From positions 1 through 40,275 of the forward strand of contig JAQZBU010000118.1 in NCBI GenBank assembly GCA_029237735.1: a stretch of 40,275 bases of DNA, read 5' to 3'. This stretch comes from Ramlibacter sp. GTDB lineage: Bacteria > Pseudomonadota > Gammaproteobacteria > Burkholderiales > Burkholderiaceae_C. Below are positions 25,348-33,741 of this stretch, piece after piece; the first letter of the stretch is position 1; every line of letters starts with the position of its first letter. The notes under the pieces were generated by a model. That model did no database searches, was not told where the DNA came from, and saw only the letters and a list, made by a program, of their open reading frames with translations. A program made the position numbers and the translations under genes.

Positions 25348-25998
25348 CTAGCGTGCCGCCCCCGGCGGGGGCGTCTTGGGCTTGTAATCGCAATATTGAA
25401 TCACGGCGCACTCCCAGCAGCGGGGCGTGCGCGCAACGCAAACGTAACGGCCGTGCAGGATGAGCCAGTGGTGCGCGTCAGCCAGGTAGTCCTTGGGAAC
25501 ACGCTTCATCAGTGCCGCCTCCACTTCCAGCGGGTTCTTGCCGGGTGCGAGCCCCGTTCGGTTGGCCACGCGAAAGATGTGCGTGTCCACCGCCAGCGTC
25601 TCTTCGCCGAAAGCGACGTTCAGCACCACGTTGGCCGTCTTGCGGCCCACGCCTGGCAGCGATTCAAGGGCCTCCGTCGTGCGCGGCACCTTGCCCTCGT
25701 GCTCACGCACCAGAATCTCGCAGGTCTTCATCAGGTTGCGCGCCTTGGTGCGGTACAGGCCGATGGTTTTGATGTAATCCTCGAGCTTTTCCAGGCCGAG
25801 GTCGAGGATGGCCTGCGGCGTGTTGGCCACCGGAAACAGCTTGCGCGTCGCCTTGTTCACGCCGACGTCCGTCGCCTGCGCGGACAACAGCACGGCCGTG
25901 AGCAGCTCGAAGGGCGTGGTGAATTCAAGTTCGGTCGTCGGCAGCGGGTTGGCCGCGCGAAGTGTGGCGAAGAACGGCTCGATCAGGTCTTTTTTCAT
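25348..25998 (-). CDS. nth: endonuclease III
   Basis: A 216-residue DNA glycosylase/AP lyase that removes oxidised pyrimidines in base excision repair. The helix-hairpin-helix 'LESLPGVGRKTANVVLNVAF' carries the catalytic Lys120, and Asp138 follows in 'LAVDTHIFRV'. The iron-sulfur cluster cysteines are at 187, 194, 197 and 203 (C-x6-C-x2-C-x5-C). These residue numbers are the same as in the E. coli enzyme. The length is normal apart from a short proline-rich tail. A small unknown gene follows on the same strand, and a LysR gene precedes it by 13 bases, also on the same strand. Confidence 0.96.
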   Translation of the reverse strand: MKKDLIEPFFATLRAANPLPTTELEFTTPFELLTAVLLSAQATDVGVNKATRKLFPVANTPQAILDLGLEKLEDYIKTIGLYRTKARNLMKTCEILVREHEGKVPRTTEALESLPGVGRKTANVVLNVAFGEETLAVDTHIFRVANRTGLAPGKNPLEVEAALMKRVPKDYLADAHHWLILHGRYVCVARTPRCWECAVIQYCDYKPKTPPPGAAR

Positions 25999-26011
25999 GG
26001 GGCGCCCGAGT

Positions 26012-26887
26012 CTAGCCTTGCAGCCGCGACTGCAGCTCGCGGATCACCGCGCCGACCACCGGCGCCTGCGCCGAGTCGCGCGTTTGCACGAAGGCGATGC
26101 GGCGCACTTCGGCCTTCGGTATCTCCACCACGCGCAGTCTCGCGTCCGCCGCCCAGCGGCCGCCTTGCAGGTGCGGCAGGATGGCCACGCCCAGGCCCGC
26201 GCGCACGAGGTCCACGATCGATTCGATGGCGTTCAGTTCCAGGAAGTCGTCCGGCTCCATCTTGATCCGCCGCAGGGTCCGCTGCACGAGATGCCCCGTG
26301 TGCTGGCTGCGGTCGAATCGGATGAAGGGGTAGCGCTGCAGCAGCGCCCGCAGGCCGCCTTCGCCCGTGCCCCGCGGCGCAAGCAGCACCATGGGCTCTT
26401 CGTAGAGCGTGGTCCACGCGAGGCCGGGGCGCGACTGCCCAGGCTCGCGCACCGTGATGGCGGCGTCCAGCTCGCCAGCCTCTACGCGCGCCAGAAGTTC
26501 AATCGACTTCGCGGCCGAGACATGCAAGTCAAGCCCCGGGTGGCGCGCCTTGAGCGAGAGCGTCGCCTGGATCAACGGCCGCACGGCCGACACGACAGCG
26601 CCCAGATGCACGGTGCCGGACATCGGCTCGGGCGACACACCCGCTGCCCGCATCTGGTCGTACAGCGCCACCAGCTTGCGCGCCGAGGGCAGCAGCTCCC
26701 GCCCGGCATCGTTGAGCGCGACGGACTTGCCCTGGCGCTCGAACAGCGGGCGGCGCAGGTCTGCCTCCAGGGATCGCATCTGCTGGCCCACGGCCGCCTG
26801 CGTCAGCGCGACACGGTGCGCCGCGGCGGCGAAGGAGCCCTCGCTGGCGGCGGCGATGAAAGTCTTGAGGACGCGGATGCTGCTCAT
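26012..26887 (-). CDS. LysR family transcriptional regulator
   Basis: A 291-residue LysR regulator. The winged helix-turn-helix is at the N-terminus ('VLKTFIAAASEGSFAAAAHRVALTQAAVGQQMRSLEADLRRPLFER'), followed by a periplasmic-binding-like effector domain ('GTVHLGAVVSAVRPLIQATLSLKARHPGLDLHV'). It is divergent from a Bug receptor gene, and a perfect palindrome (26907-26931) lies between them, so it probably controls both itself and the receptor and perhaps the gamma-glutamyltransferase-like gene. The effector is unknown. Confidence 0.92.
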   Translation of the reverse strand: MSSIRVLKTFIAAASEGSFAAAAHRVALTQAAVGQQMRSLEADLRRPLFERQGKSVALNDAGRELLPSARKLVALYDQMRAAGVSPEPMSGTVHLGAVVSAVRPLIQATLSLKARHPGLDLHVSAAKSIELLARVEAGELDAAITVREPGQSRPGLAWTTLYEEPMVLLAPRGTGEGGLRALLQRYPFIRFDRSQHTGHLVQRTLRRIKMEPDDFLELNAIESIVDLVRAGLGVAILPHLQGGRWAADARLRVVEIPKAEVRRIAFVQTRDSAQAPVVGAVIRELQSRLQG

Positions 26888-26906
26888 GGTGCGGCCATCA
26901 TAAAGA

Positions 26907-26931
26907 ATTGCTTTATCTTGAGTAAAGCAAT
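26907..26931. promoter_or_regulatory. LysR operator palindrome
   Basis: Perfect 9-bp arms ATTGCTTTA and TAAAGCAAT flank TCTTGAG, in an AT-rich stretch 20 bases upstream of the LysR start and 66 bases upstream of the Bug start. It contains the T-N11-A spacing that LysR proteins bind. It is the likely operator of this divergent pair. Confidence 0.75.
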
Positions 26932-26996
26932 ATTCGCATTTGCTTTTCTTTGGCCGTCCGATAATGGAAAGCTCCAGCCCAACCTCGGGAATCGCG

Positions 26997-27956
26997 ATGA
27001 AACTTGTCCAGGTCCTGCTGCTTTGCGCAGCCTCACTGTTCGGCGCCGCTACGCAGGCGCAGACCTATCCCTCCAAACCGATCCGCCTGGTCGTGCCTTT
27101 CCCGGCCGGCGGCGCGACGGACATCTTTGCCCGCGCCGTCTCGCAGCGCCTGGGCGAGAAGCTGAACACCACCATCGTCGTGGATAACAAGCCCGGCGCG
27201 GGCGGCACCATCGGCTCGGACATCGTCGCCAAGGCACAGCCGGACGGGTACACGCTGCTGCTGGCAACCAGCAGTACTCACAGCATCGGGCCGAGTTTCG
27301 GCAAACTGCCCTACGACGCGGTCGCGGATTTCACGCCCATTTCTCACGTCGGCAACGCGCCCAGCATCATGCTGGTGCCCAACAGCTCTCCGGCGAAGAC
27401 CGTCAAGGAATGGGTCGATCACGCCCGCAAGAACCCCGGCAAGCTCAATTACGCAAGCAGCGGCAATGGCACCGTGGTGCACCTGGGCACCGAATACTTC
27501 AAGGCGGAGGCCGGCCTCTTCCTGGTGCACATTCCCTATCGCGGCACGGCGCTGGCGATTCCCGACCTGGCGAGCGGCAAGGTGGACGTGCTGTTCGACT
27601 CCCTGCCCAGCGGACTGCCGCATGTCAAGGAAGGGCGCCTGCGCGCGCTGGGCATCACGTCTCTAAAGCGCTCTCCACTGCTGCCTGACCTGCCCGCAAT
27701 CTCGGAAACCGTGCGGGGCTACGAGTCCGTCACCTGGTTCGGCATGTACGGTCCCAAGGGCATGCCGGCCGATCTGGTCGCGCGCATCAATACCGGCGTG
27801 AACCAGGCGCTCCTGGAAGCCGACGTGAAGGAGCGCCTGGCGCGCCTGGGCATCGAGCCGGTGGGCGGCACGCCGCAGCAGTTCACGTCCATGGCCAATG
27901 CCGACCGCGCCAAGTGGAAGAAGATCATTATTGATAGGAAGATCGCGGCGGAGTGA
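26997..27956 (+). CDS. Bug-type tripartite tricarboxylate transporter substrate-binding protein
   Basis: A 319-residue periplasmic receptor of the Bug (TctC) family, which is greatly expanded in Burkholderiales and binds small carboxylates or amides. The signal peptide is residues 1 to about 21 ('VQVLLLCAASLFGAATQAQ'), and the mature start 'TYPSKPIRLVVPFPAGGATDIFARAVSQRLGEKL' is the classical Bug signature; 'NKPGAGGTIGSDIVAKAQPDGYTLL' and 'LNYASSGNGTVVHLGTEYFKAEAG' follow. The ATG at 26997 gives a standard signal peptide; an in-frame ATG at 26940 does not. No membrane components of a transporter are nearby, which is common for Bug genes. The ligand is unknown. Confidence 0.93.
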   Translation: MKLVQVLLLCAASLFGAATQAQTYPSKPIRLVVPFPAGGATDIFARAVSQRLGEKLNTTIVVDNKPGAGGTIGSDIVAKAQPDGYTLLLATSSTHSIGPSFGKLPYDAVADFTPISHVGNAPSIMLVPNSSPAKTVKEWVDHARKNPGKLNYASSGNGTVVHLGTEYFKAEAGLFLVHIPYRGTALAIPDLASGKVDVLFDSLPSGLPHVKEGRLRALGITSLKRSPLLPDLPAISETVRGYESVTWFGMYGPKGMPADLVARINTGVNQALLEADVKERLARLGIEPVGGTPQQFTSMANADRAKWKKIIIDRKIAAE

Positions 27957-27967
27957 AGGGGAACTCT

Positions 27968-28039
27968 TGTCATGCCGGACTTGATCCGGCATCCATGGTG
28001 GCGTGCGGGGATGGATCCCGGGTCAAGCCCGGGATGACA
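27968..28039 (-). repeat. 72-bp double-hairpin repeat between the Bug and GGT genes
   Basis: This is an inverted copy of the 19431-19502 unit, with the same TGTCAT/ATGACA ends and the same two stems in reverse order. Here it is intergenic, 12 bases after a stop codon, the usual site for such elements; it may also work as a transcript-end hairpin. Confidence 0.88.
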
Positions 28040-28082
28040 AGCCTACAGAGACGCCCGGGATGGCAACACTGAGAGAAACATC

Positions 28083-29693
28083 ATGAATTTCAATTTCACC
28101 AACCCCTACCCGACGACGCGCCTGCCTGTCTTCGCGCGCAACATCGTTTCCACCTCCCACCCGCTGGCCGCACAGGCAGGGCTGCGCATGATGTGGAAGG
28201 GCGGTAACGCCGTGGATGCGGCGATCGCCGCCGCCGCCGCGATGACCATCTGCGAGCCCGTGAGCAACGGGCTGGGCAGCGATGCATTCGCCATTCTCTG
28301 GGACGGCAAGGAGCTGCATGGCCTCAATGCCTCGGGCCGCGCGCCCGCGGCGTGGACGCCCGAGCATTTCAAGCGCAAGTACGGGGCCGATGCGAAGACG
28401 CCCCCCAAGCGCGGCTTTGATTCGGTCACGGTGCCGGGCGCCGTCGCGGGCTGGGTGGCGCTGAGTGAACGTTTTGGAAAACTTCCCTTCGCGGACCTGA
28501 TGGAACCCGCCATCGAGATCGCCGAGCGCGGCTACCTGATGCCCGTGGTGGTGCAGCAGAAGTGGGCGGCGGCCACGCCGGAGCTGCAACACATGCCCGG
28601 CTTCGCCGAGGCCTTCCTGCCTTGGGGCAGGGCGCCGCAAGTGCGCGACCTGTTCCAGTTCAAATCCGCCGCCCGCGGGCTTCGCGCGATTGCCAACACC
28701 AAGGGCTCGGCCTTCTACGGCGGCGAGATCGCGCAGGCCATCGAGCAGTTTGCCGCCATGAACGGCGGCAGCATCACGGCGAAGGATTTCGCGCACTACA
28801 AGCCCGAGTGGGTCAAGCCCATCTCGCGCGACTACCGCGGCCATACGCTGCACGAGATCCCGCCCAACGGCCAGGGCATCGCCGCGCTGATCGCGCTGGG
28901 CATCCTGGAGAAATTCGACGTGGCGGGGCTGCCAGTGGACGGCCCCGACTCGCAGCACCTGCAGATCGAAGCGATGAAGCTCGCTTTCGCCGACGTGTAC
29001 AAATACGTCGCCGAGCCCGCCAGTATGGAGGTGACGGCCGACCAGATGCTCGATGACGGCTACCTGGCCAGCCGCGCGAAGTTGATCGACATGAAGAAGG
29101 CGCAGGATTTTGGCGCCGGCAACCCCGTGAAGGGCGGCACCATCTACCTCACCACCGCCGACGAGAGCGGCATGATGGTGAGCTTCATCCAGAGCAACTA
29201 CATGGGCTTCGGCTCCGGCTGCGTGGAGCCGCACTTCGGCATCAGCCTGCAGAACCGCGGCCACGGCTTCAGCCTTGACCGCGGCCCCAACCAGATCGCG
29301 CCGAACAAAAGGCCGTTCCACACCATCATCCCGGCTTTCCTCACGAAGGACGGCCAGCCGGTCATGAGCTATGGCGTGATGGGCGCCAACATGCAGCCGC
29401 AGGGCCACATGCAGACGCTGGTGCGTATGCTCGATTACAAGCAGAACCCGCAGTCAGCTTGCGACGCGCCGCGCTGGCGCTACAACGCGGGGCTGGAGAT
29501 CAACGTCGAGCAGCAGATGAACAAGGACACCGTGCAGGCGCTGTCCGAGCGCGGCCACAAGGTGGAAGTGATCAACGACAACTACCAGGATTTCGGCGCG
29601 GGCCAGTTCATCTGGCGTGCCGGCGACCCGATGCGTGAAGGCTACATCGCCGCGAGCGACTCGCGCCGCGACGGGCAGGTGGCGGGCTTCTGA
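28083..29693 (+). CDS. gamma-glutamyltransferase family protein
   Basis: A 536-residue Ntn-hydrolase of the gamma-glutamyltransferase type, made as a precursor that cleaves itself before a threonine. The large-subunit part has 'HPLAAQAGLRMMWKGGNAVDAAIAAAAAMTICEPVSNGLGSDAFAILWDG' and 'VPGAVAGWVALSERFGKLPFADLMEPAIEIAERGY'. The likely nucleophile is Thr353 in 'KGGTIYLTTADESG', preceding 'GFGSGCVEPHFGISLQNRG'. No signal peptide is visible, so it is probably cytoplasmic and more likely an amidase of a specific acyl compound than a glutathione-recycling enzyme. It may be cotranscribed with the following thioesterase gene, which it overlaps by one base (TGATG). Neighbouring LysR and Bug genes suggest a catabolic role. 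Confidence 0.9.
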   Translation: MNFNFTNPYPTTRLPVFARNIVSTSHPLAAQAGLRMMWKGGNAVDAAIAAAAAMTICEPVSNGLGSDAFAILWDGKELHGLNASGRAPAAWTPEHFKRKYGADAKTPPKRGFDSVTVPGAVAGWVALSERFGKLPFADLMEPAIEIAERGYLMPVVVQQKWAAATPELQHMPGFAEAFLPWGRAPQVRDLFQFKSAARGLRAIANTKGSAFYGGEIAQAIEQFAAMNGGSITAKDFAHYKPEWVKPISRDYRGHTLHEIPPNGQGIAALIALGILEKFDVAGLPVDGPDSQHLQIEAMKLAFADVYKYVAEPASMEVTADQMLDDGYLASRAKLIDMKKAQDFGAGNPVKGGTIYLTTADESGMMVSFIQSNYMGFGSGCVEPHFGISLQNRGHGFSLDRGPNQIAPNKRPFHTIIPAFLTKDGQPVMSYGVMGANMQPQGHMQTLVRMLDYKQNPQSACDAPRWRYNAGLEINVEQQMNKDTVQALSERGHKVEVINDNYQDFGAGQFIWRAGDPMREGYIAASDSRRDGQVAGF

Positions 29694-30106
29694 TGAGCCG
29701 CAAGCCGCGCTTCGTCAGCCATGTGGGCATGCGGATCGACGAAGCCGCGCAGGGCAGGGCGCGCTGTTCGCTGGAGTTGCAGGATTTCCACCTCAACACC
29801 AATGGGGTCGCGCATGGCGGGGTGCTCTTCACGCTGGCGGACACGGCGATGGGCGCGGCGCTCTTCTCCACGCTGGAGCCCGACGAGGTGTGCTCGACCA
29901 TCGAGATCAAGATCGGCTACTTCAAGCCGGTGACCGAAGGCGCGCTCGTGTGCACGGCGGCGCTGGTGAACAAGGGCAAGTCGATCGCCAGCCTGGAGGC
30001 GAGCATCCATCAGGGCGATGTGCTCGTCTCCAAATCCAGTGGCACTTTTACGATCTACCGCCGAAGGACAGACACCGGGCTGGCCGGCCCGCCCGTGACG
30101 GGCTGA
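29693..30106 (+). CDS. PaaI-type hotdog-fold thioesterase
   Basis: A 137-residue acyl-CoA thioesterase of the PaaI group. The hotdog signature 'LNTNGVAHGGVLFTLADTAMGAAL' (about residues 34-57) contains the conserved HGG and the catalytic Asp in 'TLADTAMG', and 'STIEIKIGYFKPVTEGALVCTAALVNKGKSI' forms the sheet. It is expected to hydrolyse acyl- or phenylacyl-CoA esters in the cytoplasm. The ATG overlaps the previous stop (TGATG). Confidence 0.9.
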   Translation: MSRKPRFVSHVGMRIDEAAQGRARCSLELQDFHLNTNGVAHGGVLFTLADTAMGAALFSTLEPDEVCSTIEIKIGYFKPVTEGALVCTAALVNKGKSIASLEASIHQGDVLVSKSSGTFTIYRRRTDTGLAGPPVTG

Positions 30107-30120
30107 AAGCCGACGCGCGC

Positions 30121-30303
30121 TTATTTACCTTCGCGCAAATACTCGCGAACCTTGTCGGCGCGGTCGCCCACGGCTTGCACGGCTTCCTTGACGCGCTCTG
30201 GGGTCGTGTTCAGGCTCTTGGCCCAGTCGCGCAGCTCGTAGTCCTGATTGACGTTGATGCGCTGGCGGTCCTGGCCGCCCGATTTGGTGGTGTCGTCGGA
30301 CAT
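30121..30303 (-). CDS. DUF3606 domain-containing protein
   Basis: A 60-residue protein: MSDDTTKSGGQDRQRINVNQDYELRDWAKSLNTTPERVKEAVQAVGDRADKVREYLREGK, in which the 'DRQRINVNQDYELRDWAKSLNTTPERVKEAVQAVG' core is the DUF3606 pattern. GGAGA lies 6 bases before the ATG; the open frame further upstream has no family character. The function is unknown. A 6-bp hairpin (CGATGG/CCATCG, 30317-30336) lies just upstream. The convergent thioesterase ends 14 bases away. The stretch 30337-30504 holds nothing that I can recognise. Confidence 0.8.
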   Translation of the reverse strand: MSDDTTKSGGQDRQRINVNQDYELRDWAKSLNTTPERVKEAVQAVGDRADKVREYLREGK

Positions 30304-30504
30304 GCTGTCTCCTTTTCGATGGAATGAAAACCATCGTAAGAAATGCATGGCTGTGCAGTTTGTAGGACAACGCCACACAGCGATTGCGGCTCATGAATCA
30401 AGCCTATTGAAGGCGAAGCGGGCGGCAAGGCCGTACGCCTCTTCACGCTCGCAACGGCCGGGGCGTGAGCGATTCTTTACCGGTTCAGCGTGACTTGAAC
30501 GTGG

Positions 30505-30885
30505 CTATGCGAGTCCGGCACTGAAGCGCAGCGCCTGGGCGAGGATGCCCGCGCGAATGGGCCGCCAGATCTTTTGCGGAAAGGAGTCGGGCAGTTGCGC
30601 TTCGACCTGTTCCAGCGCGTCAGGCACCCGGTCGACAAGGTAAGTCATCAAGCCAAACGGAACGCCGGACTTCTGCGCCAGGCCCTTCCAATGCCTCGTT
30701 TGTATTTCGTTCAAGTGAGAGTGGACGTTCTTTGACCTGGGCGCCATTGCGAGCTTGGCTCATTGCGGTGCGATCTGGTTCGCGCCAAGTCCAATGACAG
30801 GCCACGCGGACAATACGTCGACGTACAAGGGAGTCATGCGGTAGCCGCCGCCACGTTCCAGAAAGGCGGGCCCTTCTTCGTCTTC
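30505..30885 (-). pseudogene. hipA-type toxin kinase, C-terminal remnant
   Basis: Read on the minus strand without stopping, 30885 to 30505 encodes 'FLERGGGYRMTPLYVDVLSAWPVIGLGANQIAPQ', a TGA at 30760-30762, then 'AKLAMAPRSKNVHSHLNEIQTRHWKGLAQKSGV...LVDRVPDALEQVEAQLPDSFPQ'. This matches the C-terminal region of HipA serine kinases ('MTPLYDVLSAWP', 'KLAMA', 'RHW...A'), in the same reading frame on both sides of the stop. The catalytic core and the HipB antitoxin are absent. The remnant begins next to the stop codon of the dienelactone hydrolase gene. An ATG at 30747 could still express an 80-residue fragment, but nonfunctional debris is more likely. Confidence 0.68.
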
Positions 30886-30900
30886 AAAAGTAGTTTTCCT

Positions 30901-31632
30901 TTAGCGCAGCGTCCGCCCGAACAATTCGAACAACCGCTCCCAATGCCGCTCTGCGCTCGGCTCATCGTAGATACCCTTGCGCTGCGGAAATACGAAGCCA
31001 TGCTCCGCCCCCGGATACCACTCGATGCGGTGCGGCGTGCCGGCCGCCACCAGCGCGGCTTCGAGCGTGTCGATATCTTTCTTCGGCGCCCACTTGTCGA
31101 TCTCGGCGCATGCGAAGTAGCTTTCACACTTGACCTTCGGCGCAAGCAGATGGGGCGAGTCGGGCTGCTCCGTCGCCATGTTGGCGCCGTGTATGGAGGC
31201 AATGCTCTTGAAGCGATCGGGGAAGGCCGCCGCGGCCGCCATCACGAAGGGCCCGCTCATGCAGTAGCCCACCGCGCCGATGCGCGTGCCGTCCGCTTCG
31301 GGCTGCAAATCGACGAAGTGAAGCATCGCCTCGGTGTCGCGCACGCTCATGGGAATGGTCAGCGCGTTCATATGCTCGAACATCACCGCCATCGCCTCGG
31401 GCGTGCGGTCCTTCAGCCAATAATCTCGAGTGCGGCGGTAGTACAGGTTAGGCAATACGACATAAAAGCCCGCGTCGGCAAACCGCCGGGCCATGTCGTG
31501 CAGCTCTTCCCTCTTGCCGGGCGCGTCCATGTAGAAGAGAATCACCGGCGAAGGTTGCATGCCAACGGGGTGCACGACGAAGGTGTTCATCGCACCATCG
31601 GCGGTGACGATATCGAGGTGCTTTTCTATCAT
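30901..31632 (-). CDS. dienelactone hydrolase family protein
   Basis: A 243-residue alpha/beta hydrolase of the dienelactone hydrolase family. The nucleophile is Cys in 'GAVGYCMSGPFVMAAAAAF', with Asp in 'FACAEIDKWAP' and His in 'GAEHGFVFPQRKGIYDEPSAERHWERLFELF', the family's C-D-H triad. The ATG at 31632 has AAAGGAA upstream; the frame is open for 81 more codons, but that part has no family character and runs antisense to the next gene. The family opens dienelactones in chlorocatechol breakdown, but many members have other ester substrates, and no catechol genes are in view. Confidence 0.88.
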   Translation of the reverse strand: MIEKHLDIVTADGAMNTFVVHPVGMQPSPVILFYMDAPGKREELHDMARRFADAGFYVVLPNLYYRRTRDYWLKDRTPEAMAVMFEHMNALTIPMSVRDTEAMLHFVDLQPEADGTRIGAVGYCMSGPFVMAAAAAFPDRFKSIASIHGANMATEQPDSPHLLAPKVKCESYFACAEIDKWAPKKDIDTLEAALVAAGTPHRIEWYPGAEHGFVFPQRKGIYDEPSAERHWERLFELFGRTLR

Positions 31633-31706
31633 GGCGAGGGTTTCCTTTGCGGTGCGCGATTGTGCTGCAAATGCCCCGATTGATCCAACGAGGGACAACA
31701 AGAAAT

Positions 31707-32345
31707 ATGGGTTTATTCGGATGGCCTTTCCGCGCCAAGCCCGAGCGTGAAGCGGGACACTCACGGCTTGCCTCCCGCCAGTCCCCAACCGGCTCGCATT
31801 CCCCAAGTGCCGCACGAAGGGAAGTCTTGCAACTGGCCCTTCGCGAGTCGCTCCAGCGCCACGGCATTCCCACATCCTGGATCACCGCCGACGCGCTCTC
31901 GGCCACCTCTCGCAACAGCGAGGCCGGCCTGCATTGGCGGCTGGCCATCAAGCATTGGGACCCGAGGCTGATGCTTCACGGCGTGGCGCTGCAACACAGC
32001 CTGGTCAACCGCGTCCTCATGTATGACCCGAGGGCCCATGACTGGCTGCTCGGCATCTCATGGCAATTTGCGTTGCCGGACGAGAGCGAGTGTCCGGCGA
32101 TGCCGCACCCCGGCTCATGGACGGCGGATCCGCGCCCCGAACCGGCGGCGGCTGCCCATGCCGAGCCGCGGCCGGGCGGCTCCGCGGACCTTATCGAAGG
32201 CCCCCTGCACATCAGCGGCAGCGATTCGAAGGCCGAGCTCGACCGGCTCATGGCGGAACGGGACGCGAGTTTCGGCGCAGGTGACCAGAAAGACTTCGAG
32301 GCCACTCAGAAGATGTTCATCAACACCCGGTCTTCGGACTTGTAG
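31707..32345 (+). CDS. hypothetical protein, 212 residues
   Basis: I recognise no family. It starts MGLFGWPFRAKPEREAG, and the middle 'LALRESLQRHGIPTSWITADALSATSRNSEAGLHWRLAIKHWDPRLMLHGVALQHSLVNRVLMYDPRAHDWLLGISWQFAL' looks like a compact folded domain. A proline- and alanine-rich linker and a charged C-terminal helix ('KAELDRLMAERDASFGAGDQKDFEATQKMF') follow. The start is chosen because family-like sequence begins there; the ribosome site is weak. It is divergent from the hydrolase gene and is probably cytosolic. Confidence 0.65.
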   Translation: MGLFGWPFRAKPEREAGHSRLASRQSPTGSHSPSAARREVLQLALRESLQRHGIPTSWITADALSATSRNSEAGLHWRLAIKHWDPRLMLHGVALQHSLVNRVLMYDPRAHDWLLGISWQFALPDESECPAMPHPGSWTADPRPEPAAAAHAEPRPGGSADLIEGPLHISGSDSKAELDRLMAERDASFGAGDQKDFEATQKMFINTRSSDL

Positions 32346-32430
32346 TCATTCCGCCGCCGCCACGAACAGCGCCGCCACCGTCCCCGCGATCGCGGCGGGG
32401 ATGCCGAAGCGCGTGGAGACGGCCAAAACT
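32346..32430 (-). other. possible remnant of a membrane protein C-terminus
   Basis: On the minus strand this short stretch reads 'VSTRFGIPAAIAGTVAALFVAAE' and a stop, which looks like the end of a membrane protein, but no start or upstream gene can be found. It fills part of the 132-base gap between two convergent genes. It may equally be chance in high-GC DNA. Confidence 0.2.
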
Positions 32431-32477
32431 CCTGATTGCGGGTAGCGATGAGCGACGCAATACAGAAGTGGCCGCCA

Positions 32478-32891
32478 TCAGGCGAAGTGCACCACCAGCC
32501 CCAGCACGTACAGCACTGTCGCCGTGATGATTCCGCGGCTCGGGATGCTGAACCAATACAGCCGCCCCAGCGTCACAAGGCCGGCCAGCATTGCCAGGCC
32601 CACGCCGATGAGGAAGGGCGATTTAAAGAAAAAGTCCGCGTGCGCCATCGGCAGGTACGCGTACACCAGCCCGAAGAGAATCGCGCCGAACGCGTGGCTT
32701 GCGTTAAAGCCGATCCACGCGCGCCACATCGTCGTCTCGCGCGTGATGACGGGCGGCACCTCTTGCATGCGCTGCATCAATGCGGTGTCGCGTGGATCGA
32801 ACTTGTTGCCACCGAAGGTGTAGAGCAGGTGCACCAGCCCCAGGGCCAGGATGACCACGGCGCCCGCGGCGATGAAGTAGGAATCGAGCAT
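32478..32891 (-). CDS. small integral membrane protein, 137 residues, unknown function
   Basis: Four hydrophobic helices are visible: 'YFIAAGAVVILALGLVHLLYTF', 'ASHAFGAILFGLVYAYL', 'PFLIGVGLAMLAGLVTLGRLYW' and 'GIITATVLYVLGLVVHF'. The loop 'FDPRDTALMQRMQEVPPVITRETTMWRAWIGFNASHA' is hydrophilic and looks conserved. I do not recognise a named family with certainty. It is probably an inner-membrane protein. It lies 37 bases downstream of the crotonase gene on the same strand and may be the last gene of that cluster. Confidence 0.75.
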   Translation of the reverse strand: MLDSYFIAAGAVVILALGLVHLLYTFGGNKFDPRDTALMQRMQEVPPVITRETTMWRAWIGFNASHAFGAILFGLVYAYLPMAHADFFFKSPFLIGVGLAMLAGLVTLGRLYWFSIPSRGIITATVLYVLGLVVHFA

Positions 32892-32928
32892 GGTGTGCGC
32901 ATTGTCACACCCTGACGGTCGTGCCGGC

Positions 32929-33741
32929 TCAACGCCCTGTGAAGCGAGCGGCGCGCCGTTCCAGGAAATGCGACACGCCTTCCTTGAAGTCCTCGCTTTG
33001 CAGGCTGGTGATCATCTCGGCATTGGCGAGCGTGACGGCTTCGCCGAGCGACTGGTATGGTGCTTCCCACAATTGCCGCTTCATCACGCGCACCGACCGG
33101 GGCGAGACCTCCGTGGCCAGCGTCCTGGCAAGGGCCATTGCATTCGGCAGCAGGTCGCCCGCCGGCACGACCTCCCGCACCAACCCCATCGCCAGCGCCT
33201 CTGCGGCCGTCACCTTGCGCGAGGTAAGCAGCAGGTCCGTGGCATGCGCGTGGCCCACGATGCGCGGCAGCATCCACGCGATGCCGTGTTCCGCGATGAG
33301 GCCGCGTTTGGCGAACGCCGTGGCGAACACCGCCTGTTGCGAGGCGATGCGGAAGTCGCTGTACAGCGCCATGACCAGGCCCAGCCCAGCCGCCGCGCCG
33401 TTGATTGCGCAGATGATCGGCTTGGGCGCCGCGGGAAAGTACGAGTAGCGCGTCTGGTAGTCGGCGCGGCGGTTCATATCGTAGGGTCGCATCCACTGCT
33501 CGGCCTGGATGTCGTCGGGCGGCAGCACCTCCAGCTCGTCCATGTCCATGCCCGCGCAGAAAGCCTTGCCAGCGCCGGTGAGCACGATGGCGCGAATCTC
33601 GCTGTCGCGCCCGGCCTGCTCGATCGCGTCGCGAAGTTCGGCCTCCAGCACTTTCGTCAGCGCGTTCATGCGCTCGGGCCGGTTGAGGGTGATGATGGCT
33701 GTAGCGCCATCGAGGCTGTAGAGGATTTGCTGGTAGTTCAT
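32929..33741 (-). CDS. enoyl-CoA hydratase/isomerase family protein
   Basis: A 270-residue crotonase. The oxyanion-hole segments are '[17 protein letters not shown]' and '[23 protein letters not shown]', and the acidic residue of the active site lies in '[20 protein letters not shown]'. The family hydrates or cleaves enoyl-CoA esters. The start overlaps the end of the broken aldehyde dehydrogenase gene (ATGA), and a second crotonase gene lies upstream in the same cluster, so two successive or parallel steps on CoA esters are likely. The substrate is not identifiable from the sequence. Confidence 0.92.
   Translation of the reverse strand: MNYQQILYSLDGATAIITLNRPERMNALTKVLEAELRDAIEQAGRDSEIRAIVLTGAGKAFCAGMDMDELEVLPPDDIQAEQWMRPYDMNRRADYQTRYSYFPAAPKPIICAINGAAAGLGLVMALYSDFRIASQQAVFATAFAKRGLIAEHGIAWMLPRIVGHAHATDLLLTSRKVTAAEALAMGLVREVVPAGDLLPNAMALARTLATEVSPRSVRVMKRQLWEAPYQSLGEAVTLANAEMITSLQSEDFKEGVSHFLERRAARFTGR

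Noticed and set aside
31633..31875. Upstream extension of the dienelactone hydrolase frame
   Set aside because: The added 81 residues have no family similarity and lie antisense to the next gene, while the ATG at 31632 has a good ribosome site.
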